From contig CAXEOX010000133.1 in NCBI GenBank assembly GCA_963997925.1, positions 1 through 7,875 of the forward strand: DNA of 7,875 nucleotides, read 5' to 3'. This DNA is from UBA11650 sp963997925 (lineage in GTDB: Bacteria > Chloroflexota > Dehalococcoidia > Lucifugimonadales > UBA3495). The notes below the pieces were generated by a model. The model was not told the origin of the DNA. It did no database searches and was given only the letters and a program-made list of their open reading frames with translations. The stretch's first letter is position 1; every line of letters begins with the position of its first letter. A program made the translations under genes and the position numbers. Of the stretch, positions 6,352 to 7,875 are shown one piece after another.

Positions 6352-6385
6352 GAAATCCCCCCAACGTCCCTTTACCAAAGGGGGG
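6352..6385 (-). repeat. Hairpin repeat, copy D (reverse orientation)
   Basis: On the minus strand this reads CCCCCCTTTGGTAAAGGGAC followed by GTTGGGGGGATTTC. The loop carries GGT in place of CGT and one stem arm is worn. It lies 40 bases upstream of the LLM start codon, inverted relative to copy C at the other end of that gene, so the LLM gene is bracketed by inverted copies. Confidence 0.75.
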
Positions 6386-6500
6386 ACTCATGGATACTAC
6401 TCCGGGTCCGTCACCCCGTCTAGCCATAGCTTTCCTGATGTCCACGCTGGGGTTACACTCTTGAGGGTTCCGCTGAATGACGCGACCGGAATCGATATTT

Positions 6501-6508
6501 GAAGGAGG
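6501..6508 (+). promoter_or_regulatory. Strong Shine-Dalgarno site before the leader ORF of the MFS gene
   Basis: GAAGGAGG lies eight bases before an ATG at 6517. The transporter's own start at 6546 has only a weak purine stretch (GGAAC) before it, so ribosomes most likely load here and reach the transporter by coupling. Confidence 0.6.
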
Positions 6509-6516
6509 ACCGTTAG

Positions 6517-6549
6517 ATGCATCGGCTGTCCCGGAACAAGACTAGTTGA
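6517..6549 (+). CDS. 10-codon leader ORF overlapping the MFS start
   Basis: The ATG at 6517 follows a strong SD and opens the peptide MHRLSRNKTS, ending at TGA 6547-6549. The stop overlaps the TTG start of the transporter in the tetranucleotide TTGA (6546-6549), the classical layout for translational coupling by termination and re-initiation. The peptide itself is basic and lacks a run of a single amino acid, so amino-acid attenuation is not suggested. The alternative is that one base was gained or lost, by mutation or sequencing error, and the peptide is the true N-terminus of the transporter. Confidence 0.4.
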   Translation: MHRLSRNKTS

Positions 6550-7841
6550 ACCAGGAAAAAGAAACGGACGCTCTCCAAAGTCCAAGGCAAGGGATATTCT
6601 ACGGATGGTGGCTGACCGGTATCGCCGCCTTTGTCATGGTTATCGGCACCGTGCCCATCTTCCAGGGCATGACGGCTTGGTTCGTGGTGCTGGAGCAGCA
6701 GTTTGGATGGAACCGCGCCCAGCTGTCTTTAGCATTCTCGCTTACTCGGGCAGAGGGGACCGTTATGGGGCCCGTTGCCGGATATCTGGTGGACAAAGTT
6801 GGCCCCCGTCGTATGGTCTTGAGCGGCTTGTTGGTTATGGGCGTTGGGTTCTTGTTGTTCAGCCGCGTAAACAATCTGTGGCAATTCTATGGAGCGTTTG
6901 TGTTGGCGAGTATGGGGGCAGGGTTCGGCACCTGGCTTCCCATGATGACGGTGTTGAATCACTGGTTTCAAAAGAAACGCTCCTTGGCCATGTCCCTAGC
7001 GATGGAGGGATTCGCCTTGGGCGGCGTTTTCGTGATACCGGTTCTGGCCTGGTCTATCGACCCCGAAGAGCCGGACCGGTTGGGATGGCGGGCAACCGCA
7101 GCCATCATAGGACTGGGATTGATTGTACTGGCGGGGCCGGTTTCTAGGTTGGTTCGAAACCGTCCTGAAGAGTATGGGGAAGTCCCAGATGGGCGAAGAA
7201 ACAGTCAACTGGAATCCGAGGCAACGGGATCCAACCAAGGGGACCAGGCGGACGGGGACTACACCTGGCAGGAGGCGGTCCGCACCCGCGCTTTTTGGCT
7301 GATTACCATGGGCCACGCGGGTACTTCAATAGTTGTCGTTACGCTGACGGTACACCTAGGCCCGATGCTCACCGACCAGGGGTACTCACTACAGATGGTG
7401 GCTTGGGTGGTGTCTACCTATACCGCTGTGGGGGCTGTATTCACACTGATAGGCGGCTACATCGGTGACCGGGTGCCCATCCACTTGGCCTTGTTCATAT
7501 TCTCAATCGTCCAGTCCGTGGCGGTGGTGATTCTGCTGGCGGCGGACACTGTCCCATTGATGTTTCTGTTCGCCGTGGTGATGGGTGTCGGGTTTGGTGG
7601 GCGTGCGCCGATGACCACGGCCATACGGGGAGTCTATTTTGGGAGGCGTGCCTTCGCCAGTATCACCGGCGTCTCCATGATTCCGATGAACGTGCTGATG
7701 CTGGCGTTTCCGCTGTTTGCGGGCATCATGTTCGACCGAGTGGGGGACTATATGATTCCGTTCTCGGCACTGGCCGTGACCAGTTTTGTTGGGTCAACGA
7801 TGTTTTTGCTGTTGGGGAAGCCTGCGCTGAAGGCGGGATAG
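6546..7841 (+). CDS. MFS transporter, OFA/monocarboxylate-like
   Basis: This 431-residue inner-membrane carrier has the hydrophobic pattern of 12 helices, split by a hydrophilic loop at about 203-243. YGWW at 19-22 opens helix 1, as in oxalate/formate and monocarboxylate transporters. The MFS motif A between helices 2 and 3 is GYLVDKVGPRRM (79-90), with its second-half counterpart GYIGDRVP (304-311). NRPEEYGEVPDG (205-216) after helix 6 is also typical of this branch. The likely substrate is a small organic anion, but it cannot be named. The frame has a TAG stop at 6543-6545, directly before the TTG at 6546, and the next in-frame ATG lies inside helix 1. TTG is therefore the only workable start, about 18 residues before the first helix, which fits the family. 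Translation is probably coupled to the leader ORF. The gene diverges from the LLM oxidoreductase, suggesting linked uptake and oxidation. Confidence 0.9.
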   Translation: MNQEKETDALQSPRQGIFYGWWLTGIAAFVMVIGTVPIFQGMTAWFVVLEQQFGWNRAQLSLAFSLTRAEGTVMGPVAGYLVDKVGPRRMVLSGLLVMGVGFLLFSRVNNLWQFYGAFVLASMGAGFGTWLPMMTVLNHWFQKKRSLAMSLAMEGFALGGVFVIPVLAWSIDPEEPDRLGWRATAAIIGLGLIVLAGPVSRLVRNRPEEYGEVPDGRRNSQLESEATGSNQGDQADGDYTWQEAVRTRAFWLITMGHAGTSIVVVTLTVHLGPMLTDQGYSLQMVAWVVSTYTAVGAVFTLIGGYIGDRVPIHLALFIFSIVQSVAVVILLAADTVPLMFLFAVVMGVGFGGRAPMTTAIRGVYFGRRAFASITGVSMIPMNVLMLAFPLFAGIMFDRVGDYMIPFSALAVTSFVGSTMFLLLGKPALKAG

Positions 7842-7854
7842 GTTTAGGGCGGAT

Positions 7855-7875
7855 AAATACCCCCCATCCTAACCT
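7855..7875. repeat. Possible truncated C-rich repeat at the window edge
   Basis: AAATACCCCCCATCCTAACC shortly after the MFS stop resembles the AAATCCCCCCAACCCCC half of hairpin repeats A and D. The window ends before a hairpin stem could be seen, so membership in the same family is only a guess. Confidence 0.25.

Noticed and set aside
6313..6378. 22-codon N-terminal extension of the LLM gene from a TTG start
   Set aside because: It would translate hairpin repeat D and ignores the perfect AGGAGG five bases before the internal ATG, after which the protein begins with the usual family N-terminus.

Overview
This window reads as bacterial chromosome carrying six intact protein genes and no recognisable rRNA, tRNA, CRISPR array or transposase. 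Moderate-to-high GC, a luciferase-like (LLM) flavin oxidoreductase, an HpaB-type flavin monooxygenase, an RraA-like aldolase-family protein, an OFA/MCT-like MFS transporter and C/G-rich hairpin repeats between genes together suggest a heterotroph equipped for unusual organic acids or aromatics. The mix resembles SAR202-type Chloroflexota, which are known for expanded flavin monooxygenase families. That assignment is inference from gene content; no phylogenetic marker is present.

Layout. Positions 1-71 show nothing recognisable. Positions 72-2348 (minus strand) hold an HpaB-family flavin monooxygenase followed, 51 bases downstream, by a protein that joins a DnaJ-like four-CxxC zinc module to a cyclic-nucleotide-binding domain without a DNA-binding domain. 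Positions 2349-2804 are a gene-free divergent control region with a plausible minus-strand promoter inside an imperfect inverted repeat. Positions 2805-3944 (plus) encode a membrane fatty-acid desaturase with all three histidine boxes. Positions 4031-4756 (minus) encode an RraA/HMG-CHA-aldolase-family protein. Positions 4757-5226 have no intact gene but hold three copies of a hairpin repeat and two decayed fragments that match the C-terminus of the next gene. Positions 5227-6312 (minus) encode the intact LLM oxidoreductase. Positions 6546-7841 (plus) encode an MFS transporter that starts at TTG and is preceded by a 10-codon leader reading frame overlapping that start.

How the parts may work together. 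Uptake by the MFS carrier, flavin-dependent oxidation (LLM and HpaB) and C-C cleavage by the RraA-like enzyme would make a plausible small catabolic neighbourhood, but no substrate can be read from the sequence and no flavin reductase is present. The most unusual structure is the 4.8-6.4 kb region: the LLM gene is bracketed by inverted copies of a hairpin repeat, one of which supplies its stop codon, and beside it lie two worn C-terminal tails of LLM paralogues. This looks like a former tandem LLM array that has collapsed around the repeats.
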